From Tahibacter harae (lineage in GTDB: Bacteria; Pseudomonadota; Gammaproteobacteria; Xanthomonadales; Rhodanobacteraceae), in contig NZ_JANFQO010000012.1 of the NCBI RefSeq assembly GCF_024437735.1, positions 123,856 through 187,855 on the forward strand: a stretch of DNA of 64,000 nt. Reading direction: 5' to 3'. Every line of letters starts with the position of its first letter. The first letter of the stretch is position 1. Below are positions 8,988-18,675 of this stretch, piece after piece. Made by a program: the position numbers and the translations under genes. The notes beneath the pieces were generated by a model, which was given only the letters and a program-made list of their open reading frames with translations, made no database searches and was not told the origin of the DNA.

Positions 8988-10648
8988 AGCGGCAGCTGAC
9001 CAGCGTGCCGCGCCTGATCGGCATAGCCCGCGTACTGCTGCGCTACCGCCTGGACGACCTGGTCGAGGCCGTCCACCTGTTCCGTCCGCTGAAATGGGTG
9101 CGCCCGCTGTTCGGCCGCCCCCACGCCGACGTACGCGCACTGAGTCGCGGCGCGCGCCTGCGCATGGCGCTGGCCGAGCTGGGGCCGATCTTCGTCAAGT
9201 TCGGCCAGATCCTCTCCACCCGGCGCGACCTGCTGCCGCAGGACATCGCCGACGAGCTCACCCTGCTGCAGGACCAGGTGCCGCCGTTCCCCGGCGCACA
9301 GGCGCGCGCGGCGGTGGAAACCGCGCTGGGCGCGACCATCGCCGAGCTGTACGCGCATTTCGACGAGACGCCGCTGGCTTCGGCCTCCATCGCCCAGGTA
9401 CACGCGGCGCAGCTCAAGGACGGGCGCGAAGTCGTGGTCAAGGTGCTGCGTCCCGGCGTGGGCAGGCGCATCGCCGCCGACATGGCCCTGCTGCACGATT
9501 TCGCCAGCCTGGCCGAACGCTTCCACCCAAACGCCGACAAGATCCGCCCGCGCGAAGTCGTGGCCGAGATCGAGACCACGCTGCGCAACGAGCTGGACCT
9601 GCAGCGCGAAGGCGCCAACGCCTGCCTGCTGCGGCGCAATTTCCGCGACTCGCCCGATCTCTACGTGCCCGAGGTGTACTGGAGCCATTCGCGCGAGACC
9701 GTGCTGACCCTGGAGCGCGTGCGCGGCATTCCCGCCGACGACATCGCCGCGCTGGACGCCGCCGGCATAGACCGGGTCAAGGTGGCGCAGAAAGGCGTGC
9801 AGCTGTTCTACACCCAGGTGTTCCGCGACAACTTCTTCCATGCCGACGCCCACGCCGGCAATATCTGGGTCGATCCCACGCGCCCGGCCGAGCCGCGCTT
9901 CATCGCCATCGACTTCGGCATCATGGGTTCGCTGCCGGAGGCCGACCAGTACTGGCTCGCTGAAAACTTCATCGCGCTTTTCAACCAGGACTATCGCCGC
10001 ATCGCCCAGCTGCACGTACAGGCCGGCTGGATGCCGGCGACGACGCGCCTGGACGAACTGGAAGCCGCCACGCGCGCCGTGTGCGAACCCTACTTCACCC
10101 GGCCGCTGAGCGAGATCTCGCTGGCCGAGGTGCTGGTGAAGCTGTTCCAGACCGCGCGCCGCTACGAACTCACGATCCAGCCGCAGCTGATCCTGCTGCA
10201 GAAGACCTTGCTCAATATCGAAGGCATAGGCCGCCAGCTGGATCCGAAAATCGACATCTGGGCCGTGGCCAAGCCAGTGCTGGAACGCCTGTGGCGCGAC
10301 CGCCACGGCCCCGCCGCCCTGTGGAAGGCCCTGCGCCGGCGCGTGCCCGAGTGGCTGGCCGCCGCCCCCGACATGCCGCAGCTGCTGCACGACTACCTGC
10401 AGAAAGCCAGCAGCGGCGGCATCCAGATGCGCGTGCACTCCGAAGACCTGCGCAACCTGCACGCCGACGCCAGCGCCAGCCGCGCCCAGATCGTGCCGCT
10501 GGCCCTGGGCGCCACCCTGATCCTTTCCGCCGTGCTGCTGTACGCACTGGACGGCGCCGCACCGCGCTTCGGCGGCGTGCCATGGACGGCCTGGTTCACG
10601 GCGATCGCCGGGACGCTGTGTTTCTGGGCGGCGAACCGGCGCAGTTGA
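8984..10648 (+). CDS. ubiB: Ubiquinone biosynthesis regulatory kinase-like ATPase UbiB
   Basis: A 554-aa member of the UbiB/ADCK atypical kinase family, required for ubiquinone synthesis at the inner membrane. Visible motifs are the KxGQ extension ([16 protein letters not shown], residues 71-86), the alanine-rich nucleotide loop [11 protein letters not shown], the VVVKVLRPG lysine strand, the catalytic-loop equivalent [10 protein letters not shown], and the metal-binding IDFGIMGSL. Two hydrophobic helices close the protein (about residues 505-551), anchoring it in the membrane. Length equals the E. coli enzyme (546 aa). It is co-translated with ubiJ through a 4-nt overlap. Confidence 0.96.
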   Translation: MKRQLTSVPRLIGIARVLLRYRLDDLVEAVHLFRPLKWVRPLFGRPHADVRALSRGARLRMALAELGPIFVKFGQILSTRRDLLPQDIADELTLLQDQVPPFPGAQARAAVETALGATIAELYAHFDETPLASASIAQVHAAQLKDGREVVVKVLRPGVGRRIAADMALLHDFASLAERFHPNADKIRPREVVAEIETTLRNELDLQREGANACLLRRNFRDSPDLYVPEVYWSHSRETVLTLERVRGIPADDIAALDAAGIDRVKVAQKGVQLFYTQVFRDNFFHADAHAGNIWVDPTRPAEPRFIAIDFGIMGSLPEADQYWLAENFIALFNQDYRRIAQLHVQAGWMPATTRLDELEAATRAVCEPYFTRPLSEISLAEVLVKLFQTARRYELTIQPQLILLQKTLLNIEGIGRQLDPKIDIWAVAKPVLERLWRDRHGPAALWKALRRRVPEWLAAAPDMPQLLHDYLQKASSGGIQMRVHSEDLRNLHADASASRAQIVPLALGATLILSAVLLYALDGAAPRFGGVPWTAWFTAIAGTLCFWAANRRS

Positions 10649-10654
10649 TGGAGG

Positions 10655-10710
10655 CGGAGTTCGAATTCGGGGTTCTAGTTCGGGTTCGGTTCGGTCCGGG
10701 GATTGGAGCT
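10655..10710. repeat. Degenerate TTCGG-rich heptamer-like tract
   Basis: Just after the ubiB stop the sequence repeats variants of a 6-7-nt word (TTCGAATTCGGGG, TTCTAG, TTCGGG, TTCGG, TTCGG). It resembles, in composition and period, the heptamer satellites seen near 36.8 kb and 45.8 kb. Confidence 0.4.
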
Positions 10711-10932
10711 GAAGCATGAAGGCACGAGGCCACAACGGCATGGCGGCGACGACACGACCAGAGAAACGGAGTGCAGACCGAGCCCGAAACACAGGGTCTG
10801 TGCCAGGCCGCCCCTGATTGTCGCCAGAGAATGAGCCACGCCTGAGGCGAGGGTGCCGCCGCCAGGGCCCGGTCTTCCGGCGCGACGCCGCCGCCTGCAG
10901 AATGCGCTTCTCCACCCGCGGCGGCGCACTCC

Positions 10933-11619
10933 ATGAACTTCGAACAACTGGACCAGACCCTGCGCGCCAGCGCCGCCGACCAGCGCCTGGATAATGAGGA
11001 AAAGTTCCAATTGCGCGAAATCGGCGCACAGCTGCAGACCGAGCAGCTGCGCCGCCTGCGCAACACCGCCTTCGCCATCGCGCGCGAGCGTATCGAGGCC
11101 GAGCCGGCCCAGGCCGCCGCACTGCTGCGCTGGCTGGAACAGGTGGTGAAGACCCTGGACCTGTGCAGCAGCGTCGCCGCCGCGGCGCACAGCGCCTATT
11201 TCACGCCCGGCGACGCCTGCCTGCGCAAACTGCGCGAACTCTGCGGCGGCGCCAGGCGCCAGATCGATATTTGCGTATTCACCCTGGCCGACGACCGCCT
11301 TTCCGAAGCGGTGCTGGCCGCGCACGAACGTGGCGTGCAGGTGCGCATCGTCACCGACGACGACAAGCGCCACGACGAAGGCAGCGACATCCTCAGCCTG
11401 GCCCGCGCCGGCATCGCCGTGCGCACCGACCGCAGCCCGGCGCATATGCACCACAAGTTCGCCGTGTTCGACGGCCGCCTGCTTGCCAACGGCAGCTTCA
11501 ACTGGACGCGCAGCGCCAGCCACAGCAACGACGAGAACCTCATCGTCAGCAACGACGCCTATCTGGTGCGCTGCTTCGCCGGGCAGTTCGACCTGCTCTG
11601 GCAGCGCTATACGGGCTGA
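10933..11619 (+). CDS. Single-HKD phospholipase D-like protein (nuclease/PLD6-like)
   Basis: A 228-aa protein. The first ~80 residues are helical and unassigned. Residues about 85-226 form a PLD-like domain: ICVFTLADDRLSEAVL, VRIVTDDDKRHDEGSD, and the catalytic HxKx4D motif HHKFAVFD (His173, Lys175, Asp180) followed by GRLLANGSFNWT and the acidic NDENL. Only one HKD motif is present, so the enzyme would act as a homodimer, as in the bacterial nuclease Nuc and mitochondrial PLD6. No signal peptide is seen, so a cytoplasmic nuclease or phosphodiesterase is the likeliest role; phospholipase activity cannot be excluded. It stands alone, 222 nt before the convergent kinase gene. Confidence 0.8.
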   Translation: MNFEQLDQTLRASAADQRLDNEEKFQLREIGAQLQTEQLRRLRNTAFAIARERIEAEPAQAAALLRWLEQVVKTLDLCSSVAAAAHSAYFTPGDACLRKLRELCGGARRQIDICVFTLADDRLSEAVLAAHERGVQVRIVTDDDKRHDEGSDILSLARAGIAVRTDRSPAHMHHKFAVFDGRLLANGSFNWTRSASHSNDENLIVSNDAYLVRCFAGQFDLLWQRYTG

Positions 11620-11841
11620 CGCGAACGCGCAGGCTGCGGCGCGGCAGTGCGCGCCGCATCCGGGCGGTACCGAAGGCGCCGCGCAGCAACGGCGGCCGTC
11701 AGCCGGCTCGCGGCATTGCCTTGCCGGGCGGTCCGCTTCGCATACCGGGCTGGCCTGCGCGGCAATCACACCGGACGGGCGCTTGCGGCGTCGCTGCCTG
11801 CCAGCGGACAGGCCCGTGCGGAAATCACTCCGCTGCTGCAG

Positions 11842-14553
11842 TCAGCCGCCCGGCAGCCGTCCCGCCATGCGCACGCGGTAGTCGCCTGGCCGCGGCAATG
11901 CCGCGCGCAGCTGTTCCAGTGCGGCCGCGCCGGCGCCGTCCGCCGCCGTGCGCGCGCGCAGGAAGCGGGCGAAGGCGGCATCCGGGCCGTTCCTGGCGTT
12001 GCCGGCCTGGAACGCCTGGTCGATCGCGGCGGCTTCCTCGCGCAGGCCGGCCACGGCGCCGCCGCCGGCGAGGCGCGCGGCCAGGGCGACGGTGCGCACG
12101 CGCAGCATCAGCTCGCTGTCGGGCGGATAGGTCGGCGCGAGCACGCCTGCGGCCTGCTGCGCATCGGCCGCGGCGGCAGCCGCGCGGCCGGCCAGCACAT
12201 GCAGGCTGGCGCGCCAGAGCAGGCTGCGGCCCAGCTCCATGGCGATATCCGAGCGCTGCGCCACCCGCACGGCCTCGTCCAGTGCGGTCAGTGCGGCGTC
12301 GTCCTGGCCCAGCTGCAGGCGCAGCACGCCGAGGTTGCACAGGCCGCTGGCCAGCTCCGGGTTCACCGCCTGGCCGCGGCTGCGGTCCAGCGCGACGGTG
12401 CGCTCCATCACCGGCAGCGCTTCCTCGCCGCGGCCGGCGGCGTTGAGCGCGCGGGCCAGGCCGTTGAGATGACCGCTGATGATGGGGCTGTCCTTGCCAT
12501 ACAGCGCCTCCATCGCCGCGACCGCCTCGCGCTGCAGGGCGATGCCTTCTTCGGTGCGGCCCTGTTCGGCGACCACGGCCGACAAGGTGCCCAGCGTGTC
12601 GGGCAGCAGCACGCGCTCGGCACCGCTGTCGCGGCGCAACTGCGCCAGCAGCGGCTGCAGCACGGTTTCGGCCTCGGCGTTCTGGCCCAGTTCGTTCAGC
12701 GCATAGGCCAGGTGGCCGCTCAGCTCCACGATCATGAAGCGGTGCGCCGGCTGCCGCGCGTCCAGCAGGGCCAGGCCGCGGCGCATCTGGCGCACGATCT
12801 CGTCGTTGCGGTTTTCCAGCTGCAGGCCGTACACACGCAGAGCCAGGCCGTAGGCAATCAGCCGCGCCTGTTCCGGATCGCGCGGATCCAGCAACGCTTC
12901 GGCCTGGTCCAGCAGCGGCGGACATTTCGCACTGTCGTTGGCCAGATCGAGCCGGCGGCACTGTTGGGTCAGTGCGGCGGCTTCCAGCGCGCGGTCGCCG
13001 CGGCGGCGGGCAATGGCCAGGGCCTCGTCCAGCAGCGGCGCGGCCGGCTCCAGCTGCTGCAGGCCGAGATAGGCGGAAGCCATGGTGACCAGCAGCGGAC
13101 CGCGCGCGGCATCCTGGCCGGCCAGCGCACTGCGGATGTCACGCGCGCCGGCGTCCAGCAGTTCGCGCACGCTCAGCGCCTCGCCTTTCTGGTTGGCCGG
13201 ATCAGCGTTATCGAACAAGGTGGTCATGAAGCGCAGCGCTTCGCGCGCGGTGTCGCGTTCGCTGCGCGCGATCTGCGCCTGCCACAGCGCCGCGCCCAGG
13301 CCGCCCAGCAGGGCGAACACGGCGACCAGGCCCAGCGCCGCGGCCAGCGCATGGCGCTGCAGGAAGCGCGCGGCGCGGTAGCGCCAGTTGCCGCGCCGCG
13401 CCAGCACCGGCTGGCGACGCAGATGGCGTTCCAGGTCCGCCGCCAGGTCGCCGACGCTGGCATAGCGCTGCGCGGGCTGCTTGCGCAGGGCCTTGAGCAC
13501 GATCGCGTCCAGGTCGCCGCGCAGCTCGCGCCGCAGCCGCACCGGCGTGAGGTGGCGCCTGGCCGCGATGGCCTCGGCCTGGGCGCCGTCGCGGGTCACC
13601 ACCAGGCTGGGCCGGGTCGGCTCCTGGTCCAGCACGGCGCGCTCGTACGCGGCCGGCGTGGAATTTTCCATTTTGTACGGACGCTGCCCGCTGAGCAGTT
13701 CGTACAGGAGCAGGCCCAGCGCATAGACATCGACCGCGGTGGTGACCAGTTCGCCGCGCACCTGCTCGGGCGCAGCGTATTCGGGGGTGAAGATGCGCGT
13801 GGCGCTGACCGCGGCGCTGTCGGCGCCGATCAGCTTGGCGATGCCGAAATCCAGCAGCTTCACCACGCCGTCGCGGCTGACCAGGATGTTGGACGGCTTC
13901 AGGTCGCGGTGCACGACCAGGCGCTGGTGCGCGTGCTGCACCGCCTCGCACACGGTCAGGAACAGCTGCAGGCGCTGGCGCAGGTCGAGCTGGCGGCTGT
14001 CGCACCAGGCGCGCAGATCCACGCCGTCGACGTATTCCAGCGCCAGCCAGGGCTTGCCGTCGGCGCTGACGCCGCCGTCGACCAGATGGGCGATATGCGG
14101 ATGCTGCAGCGCGGCCAGGATCTGCCGCTCGGCGCGGAAGCGCGCCTGGGTCTCGGCGGTGTCCCAGCCGCCGCGGATCAGCTTGATCGCGACCTGCTGC
14201 TGGAATTCGCCGTCGGCGCGCTCGGCCAGCCATACCGCGCCCATGCCGCCGCGGCCGATCTCGCGCACCAGCCGAAACGGCCCCAGGCGCATGCCGCTGA
14301 CCGCGCCGGGCGCCTCGCCGCGCGCGCTGCCGGTGAGCTGTTCGGCCAGCTCGGCGACGATGTCGGGGGCGCGGTCGAGCATGGCGGTGCCGCGGGTGGA
14401 GGCCGCATCGGCCTGCAGCAGGGCCAGCACTTCCTCGCGCAGCGCGGCATCGTGCGGGCATTGCTGCAGCAGCTGGTCTTCCCATTGCGCCGGCGCGAAG
14501 TCGACCACGGCTTCGAACAATTCACGCGCAAGGCGCCAGCGTTGTGCATCCAT
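11842..14553 (-). CDS. Membrane Ser/Thr protein kinase with C-terminal TPRs (kinase 1)
   Basis: A 903-aa Hanks-type kinase. A conserved ~85-residue N-terminal segment (MDAQRWRLARELFEAV...) precedes the kinase domain (about 92-375): GRGGMG glycine loop at 100-105, VAIK Lys124, HRDLKPSN with catalytic Asp217, DFG at 235-237, and an activation segment with TPEYAAPEQ. One transmembrane helix lies at about 402-424. The rest (about 440-900) is TPR-like helical repeat with QLEPAAPLL and GRTEEGIALQ-type units, predicted outside the cytoplasm. It is 43-nt-scale colinear with a paralogue at 15656-18415 that starts with the same MDAQRWR motif. All catalytic residues are intact. The nearby ECF sigma factor is a plausible substrate (inference). 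Confidence 0.94.
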   Translation of the reverse strand: MDAQRWRLARELFEAVVDFAPAQWEDQLLQQCPHDAALREEVLALLQADAASTRGTAMLDRAPDIVAELAEQLTGSARGEAPGAVSGMRLGPFRLVREIGRGGMGAVWLAERADGEFQQQVAIKLIRGGWDTAETQARFRAERQILAALQHPHIAHLVDGGVSADGKPWLALEYVDGVDLRAWCDSRQLDLRQRLQLFLTVCEAVQHAHQRLVVHRDLKPSNILVSRDGVVKLLDFGIAKLIGADSAAVSATRIFTPEYAAPEQVRGELVTTAVDVYALGLLLYELLSGQRPYKMENSTPAAYERAVLDQEPTRPSLVVTRDGAQAEAIAARRHLTPVRLRRELRGDLDAIVLKALRKQPAQRYASVGDLAADLERHLRRQPVLARRGNWRYRAARFLQRHALAAALGLVAVFALLGGLGAALWQAQIARSERDTAREALRFMTTLFDNADPANQKGEALSVRELLDAGARDIRSALAGQDAARGPLLVTMASAYLGLQQLEPAAPLLDEALAIARRRGDRALEAAALTQQCRRLDLANDSAKCPPLLDQAEALLDPRDPEQARLIAYGLALRVYGLQLENRNDEIVRQMRRGLALLDARQPAHRFMIVELSGHLAYALNELGQNAEAETVLQPLLAQLRRDSGAERVLLPDTLGTLSAVVAEQGRTEEGIALQREAVAAMEALYGKDSPIISGHLNGLARALNAAGRGEEALPVMERTVALDRSRGQAVNPELASGLCNLGVLRLQLGQDDAALTALDEAVRVAQRSDIAMELGRSLLWRASLHVLAGRAAAAAADAQQAAGVLAPTYPPDSELMLRVRTVALAARLAGGGAVAGLREEAAAIDQAFQAGNARNGPDAAFARFLRARTAADGAGAAALEQLRAALPRPGDYRVRMAGRLPGG

Positions 14554-14651
14554 GGAATCGGCTCATCGACGCGGCGGCCAGGGTCCGCGTGTAACCGGAC
14601 TTATACGGCAGAACGCAGGCCCGGGGATCACGCTGCACGGCGCCGCCGTGT

Positions 14652-14758
14652 GGCGGTTTGCAAACGCGAGGACTTTCCCGCCGTGCGGCGCAGAATGGTT
14701 GCGGGCGGCAGCGCGATGCGCCGGTTTGCGAACCGGCGGATTTTCCCGCCGCGGCGCC
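14652..14758. repeat. Two imperfect 40-bp direct repeats with inverted-repeat cores
   Basis: Two similar blocks (about 14652-14691 and 14719-14758) share a GGTTTGC(A/G)AACC-like core, then (G/A)TTTTCCCGCCG or ACTTTCCCGCCG and a G/C-rich end. The first holds the palindrome GTTTGCAAAC (14656-14665); the second holds CCGGTT-TGCG-AACCGG (14721-14736). They lie upstream of kinase 1 and downstream of the XRE-cupin gene, so they could be operators for kinase 1 or a small dispersed repeat. Confidence 0.5.
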
Positions 14759-14794
14759 GGATGTCCCGGTGCCGCGAAGCGCCGCCGAGAGCGC

Positions 14795-15523
14795 CTAGCT
14801 GTCCTTGCCGCGGCCGCGCGGGCCGCCGGCACGGGCCGGCCTGTGCGCGGCGGCCTTGTTCGCGTCGGCGATGATGGTCTCGCGCAGGTGCAGTTCGCTG
14901 GCCGAGCAGATCGACAGCACCCGCGCCGGCCCCGCGCCCACGACCAGGTAGGCGTGGCCCATGCCGCTGTCGAAATAGATGGAATCGCCGGCGTACAGCC
15001 GGGTCGGCGCGTACAGGTCGGTATGCAGGTCGACCGTGCCTTCCAGCACGAAGGTGAATTCCTCGCCGGCGTGGCGTACCAGCGGGCCGAATTCCTCCAG
15101 CGTGCGCGCGTGCAGTTCGGCCACGATGGGCACGAAGCGCTTGTTGAGCAGATCGGCGGCGGGATAGCGGTGGGCATACATCGCGCTTTCGATGGCATAG
15201 CCTTCGCCGGCGCGGGTGATGCTGCGGCGGCCACTGAAGCGGGCCGGATCGCTGCCGCCGGCGCTGGCGAACAGTTCGGCGATGTCCACGCCCAGCGCCT
15301 CGCTGATGCGCGTGAGCTTGTCGAAGGTCAGCGCCATCTTGCCGTTTTCGAGCTTGGACAGGGTCGAGACCGGCAGGCCGCAGCGCCCGCTCAGTTCCAC
15401 CAGGGTCAACCCCTGCCGTTTGCGCGCCGCGTTGAGGGCCGCGCCCGGATTGGTCTGCCCGGCGCCGCGCTCGCCGTCCGGCGCCGGATTGCGGACCCTG
15501 CCGCCGGTTTTCTTCGTCGTCAT
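14795..15523 (-). CDS. XRE-family regulator with C-terminal cupin domain
   Basis: A 242-aa regulator. The HTH_3 domain spans residues about 28-85 (ALNAARKRQGLTLVELSGRC, LPVSTLSKLENGKMALTFDK, LTRISEALGVDIAELF). The C-terminal cupin (about 150-220) has the two motif blocks GEEFTFVLEGTVDLHTD and AGDSIYFDSGMGHAYLV; the metal-ligand positions are only partly conserved. This is the layout of PuuR/SutR-type regulators that sense small metabolites. An AGGAGG-like site precedes tandem start codons (GTG 15526, ATG 15523); the ATG is given, but the GTG is at least as well spaced. The gene sits between the two kinase genes on the same strand. Its ligand is unknown, and the palindromes just downstream could be its sites. 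Confidence 0.85.
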   Translation of the reverse strand: MTTKKTGGRVRNPAPDGERGAGQTNPGAALNAARKRQGLTLVELSGRCGLPVSTLSKLENGKMALTFDKLTRISEALGVDIAELFASAGGSDPARFSGRRSITRAGEGYAIESAMYAHRYPAADLLNKRFVPIVAELHARTLEEFGPLVRHAGEEFTFVLEGTVDLHTDLYAPTRLYAGDSIYFDSGMGHAYLVVGAGPARVLSICSASELHLRETIIADANKAAAHRPARAGGPRGRGKDS

Positions 15524-15655
15524 CACGCACTGCTCCTCCCGGCGGCAGAGTATCGGCTACCTGCATGCAGGTTCACAGGAAAACGGCAGCGCGGGCGCAG
15601 TCCTGTCAGCGGCACCTCGCGGCACCCGGCGCGCAACGCCGCGCCGCGGCCGCGG

Positions 15656-18415
15656 CTAGCGGATGCGCTGCTCCACCCAGGCCAGATACTGCTGCCGCAG
15701 CGGATAGGCCGGCGTCGCGCGCACCGCGGCCGCATTGGCCGCGAACAGGGCACGCGCCTGGGCCTGCGCGCCGGTATCGGCCAGGCAGCCGGCCAGCACG
15801 ATCTGCAGGAAGGCGCGTTCGGCCGCGTTGATGCGGCTGGCGCTCGCGGCGAGGGTCTGCGCTTCGCGCGCCTGGGCGCAGTCGCGCCGGGCGCTGCCGG
15901 ACTGGGCATCGAGCATCTCGCGCTCGGCCAGGGTGCGCGCGGTCTCGGCCGCATCCGGCCTGGGCAGGGCGCGGAAGCGTTCCAGGGCCAGATCCAGTTC
16001 GGCACGCGCCGCGTCCCAGCGCTGCTGGCGCCGGGCGATGCTGCCCAGTTCGCGCCGGATCGCGGTTTCGTCGCGGCCCTTGTCGGTATCGGTCGCGATC
16101 AGCAGCGCCTTGGCTTCCTCCAGCGAGGCGCGCGCGCCGGCCAGATCGCCGGCGCGGTCCTGCGCGCGGCCGTAGTTGTACAGGCTCTGCGCGATCCAGC
16201 CGTGTTCCGGGCTGAGCTGTTCGCGCCGCAGCTCCAGCGCGCGGCGCAGCTGCGGCAAAGCTTCCTCGACCCGGTCGGCGCGCATCAGCATCACGCCGTA
16301 GTTGTTGATCGAGGTGGTCAGGCCGCCGTGCGGGCGCTTGCCGTAGACCTGGGCCTTGAGTTCCAGCGCGCGCCGGCTCCACTCCAGTGCCTCCGACAGA
16401 TCGGGCCGGTTCTGCAGGCTCATGCCCAGCACTTCGCTGATGCGCGCCTGGCGCAGCAGATGCGGCCGCGGCTTGGCCTGCTCGGCGGCCAGGGCCTGGC
16501 GCAGCATCGTTTCGGCTTCGGCGGCGCGGTCGGTGCGGATCAGGCGGAAGGCCAGCGGCACCACGGCGTCGGCGCGCCAGGTCTGCGCGTCGTCGGGCAA
16601 TTGCTGCTGCAGCGCGTAGGCTTCGCGCAGATAGCGTTCGGTGTCCTCGTCGCGGGCCAGGCCGCTGGCCACGTTGGACAGGTCTATGCCGGTGCGCACG
16701 CGCAGGCGCAGGAAGCGCGGATCGTCCGCCGGCAGTTCGGCGTGCACCTGCTGCAGCAAGGCCAGCGCCTCGGGCAGGCGCGATTCGGAACCGAGCATGG
16801 CGCCGTGCAGCTCGCGCGTTTCCAGCTGCAGCAGCGCATCGCCGCTGCGTTCGGCCTGGCGCAATGCCTCGGCGATCAGGCCATCGCCGCTGCTGCCGCC
16901 GCCCAGCGCCCGGCGCGCCTGGGCCAGCACCAGCAGCAGGCCGGCCTTGGCGTGCGGATCTTCGTCCAGCTCGCCGTTGAGCAGCTGATCGGCACCGGCG
17001 TCGAGCAACTGGCCGGCGCCGGGTTCCTTGCCCTGGTTGACGTTGGGGTCGGCCTGGGTGAACAGGTCGGCGAGGAAATCGGCCGTGCGCTGGGCGCGGG
17101 CCGATTCGCGCACGGCCAGGTCGCGCTGCTGACGCGCCTGCTCCGCCTGCCACAGCGCCAGGCCCAGTCCCAGGCACAGGGCCAGCACCGCGGCCACGGC
17201 CAGCCCTGTCGCCAGCGCATGCCGCGCGACGAAGCGCCGCGCGCGGTAGCGCCAGTTGCCGCGCCGCGCCGCCACCGGCCGCTGCGCCTGATAGGCGGCG
17301 ATATCGGCCAGCAGTTCGCCCACCGTGGCATAGCGCTGGGCCGGATCCTTGCGCAGCGCCTTGAGCACGATGGCATCCAGGTCGCCGCGCAGCTGCTGGC
17401 GCAGGCGCCGCGGGCTGAGATCGCGCGCCTGGGCCAGTGCCTGCGCGTCGCTGCCGGTCTCGCCCTCGACCACGGCCTGGCTGGGGCGCGTCGGCTCGTG
17501 ATCGAGAATCGCGCGCTCGTAGGCGGCCGGCGTCGAATTCGCCGCGCGGTAGGGACGGCGGCCGGTCAGCAGTTCGTACAGCAGCAGGCCCAGCGCATAG
17601 ATGTCGACCGAGATCGTGGCCACTTCGCCGCGCAGCTGTTCCGGCGCAGCGTATTCGGGCGTGAACACGCGGCTGCCGCTGACCTGCAGCGAGGCCGGGT
17701 CTATCAGCTTGGCAATGCCGAAATCCAGCAGCTTCACCGTGCCGTCGGCGCTGACCAGGATGTTGGACGGCTTGAGATCGCGATGCACGACCAGCCGCGC
17801 ATGCGCATGCGCGACCGCCGCGCAGACCGTGGTGAACAGCGCCAGGCGCCGGTCCAGGCCCAGGCGCTCGCGGTCGCAGTAGCTGGCGATATCGCCGCCG
17901 TCGACGTATTCCAGCGCCAGCCAGGGCTTGCCGTCGGCGGTGACGCCGCCGTCGATGAGGTGGGCGATATGCGGATGCTGCAGGCCGGCGAGGATCTGGC
18001 GCTCGGCCTGGAAGCGCGCCATCACCGCTTCCGCATCCCAGCCGCTGCGGATCAGCTTGACCGCGACCTGCTGCCGGAAGGCGCCGTCGGCGCGCTCGGC
18101 CAGCCATACCGCGCCCATGCCGCCGCGGCCCAGCGGCCGCAGCAGGCGAAACGGGCCCACGCGCTGGCCTTGCAGGCGGGCGTATTCGGCGGCTTCTTCC
18201 TGCGCGGCAATATCGGCCAGCACCGCCGGCGCCTGCGCAGGAAGGCCCGCCCCGGTGGTCGCGCCGGCATCGGCGGCCAGCAGCTCGCGCACCTCGTGTT
18301 CCAGCCCGGCGTCGCCGCCGCAGCGCCGCAGCAGCTGTTCCTGCCACTGCTCGCGCGGCAGCTCGATCAGCTCATCGAACAATTCGCGCGCGCGGCGCCA
18401 GCGTTGCGCATCCAT
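15656..18415 (-). CDS. Membrane Ser/Thr protein kinase with C-terminal TPRs (kinase 2)
   Basis: A 919-aa paralogue of kinase 1 with the same plan: N-terminal MDAQRWRRARELFDEL segment, kinase domain (about 87-370) with GRGGMG at 97-102, VAVK Lys120, HRDLKPSN (Asp213), DFG at 231-233 and TPEYAAPEQ. A transmembrane helix (about 395-417) is followed by a long TPR-like region with repeated A/L/R helices. All catalytic residues are present. The frame stays open upstream to 19099, but that stretch overlaps the small secreted-protein gene and lacks the family start, so the ATG at 18415, which aligns with kinase 1, is chosen. Kinase 2, the XRE-cupin gene and kinase 1 follow one another on the minus strand with gaps of 132 and 241 nt, so separate promoters are likely. 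Confidence 0.94.
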   Translation of the reverse strand: MDAQRWRRARELFDELIELPREQWQEQLLRRCGGDAGLEHEVRELLAADAGATTGAGLPAQAPAVLADIAAQEEAAEYARLQGQRVGPFRLLRPLGRGGMGAVWLAERADGAFRQQVAVKLIRSGWDAEAVMARFQAERQILAGLQHPHIAHLIDGGVTADGKPWLALEYVDGGDIASYCDRERLGLDRRLALFTTVCAAVAHAHARLVVHRDLKPSNILVSADGTVKLLDFGIAKLIDPASLQVSGSRVFTPEYAAPEQLRGEVATISVDIYALGLLLYELLTGRRPYRAANSTPAAYERAILDHEPTRPSQAVVEGETGSDAQALAQARDLSPRRLRQQLRGDLDAIVLKALRKDPAQRYATVGELLADIAAYQAQRPVAARRGNWRYRARRFVARHALATGLAVAAVLALCLGLGLALWQAEQARQQRDLAVRESARAQRTADFLADLFTQADPNVNQGKEPGAGQLLDAGADQLLNGELDEDPHAKAGLLLVLAQARRALGGGSSGDGLIAEALRQAERSGDALLQLETRELHGAMLGSESRLPEALALLQQVHAELPADDPRFLRLRVRTGIDLSNVASGLARDEDTERYLREAYALQQQLPDDAQTWRADAVVPLAFRLIRTDRAAEAETMLRQALAAEQAKPRPHLLRQARISEVLGMSLQNRPDLSEALEWSRRALELKAQVYGKRPHGGLTTSINNYGVMLMRADRVEEALPQLRRALELRREQLSPEHGWIAQSLYNYGRAQDRAGDLAGARASLEEAKALLIATDTDKGRDETAIRRELGSIARRQQRWDAARAELDLALERFRALPRPDAAETARTLAEREMLDAQSGSARRDCAQAREAQTLAASASRINAAERAFLQIVLAGCLADTGAQAQARALFAANAAAVRATPAYPLRQQYLAWVEQRIR

Positions 18416-18634
18416 GGGTGACTGCCTGCCGACGACGCCACGGACAGCGCCGTGGATAGCGTACGCAAAGTCGCTGCCACAGGGATCAGCATGCCGGCGG
18501 CGGCGGCCGGCTTTGCGCTGCGGCGACAGCGCGGACGCACGCAGCGAGGGTGCAAAAACGGTGCGGCAGGACCGCTGCCGCGGGGCGCGGCGGGGCGGCG
18601 CAAAAATCCACGCCTTCGGGCGCTGCCGGCGAAA

Positions 18635-18665
18635 CGGCTCCGCGCCCGGCCGGGGCGCGGAGCCG
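18635..18665 (-). terminator. Strong hairpin after the small secreted-protein gene
   Basis: A perfect 13-bp stem CGGCTCCGCGCCC / GGGCGCGGAGCCG with a 5-nt loop lies 10 nt beyond the stop at 18676. On the minus strand it is followed by TTTCG, so it could act as a rather weak-tailed intrinsic terminator. Confidence 0.55.
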
Positions 18666-18675
18666 CAAGCCTGTC

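Noticed and set aside
11647..14874. Plus-strand open frame of 1075 codons antisense to kinase 1
   Set aside because: It mirrors the third-codon-position GC of the kinase gene on the other strand, is rich in Gln/Arg/Ala/Gly with no domain, and lacks a ribosome binding site.
13739..18421. Plus-strand open frame of 1560 codons antisense to both kinase genes
   Set aside because: It crosses two well-supported minus-strand genes and an intergenic region, and its composition is typical of a high-GC shadow frame.
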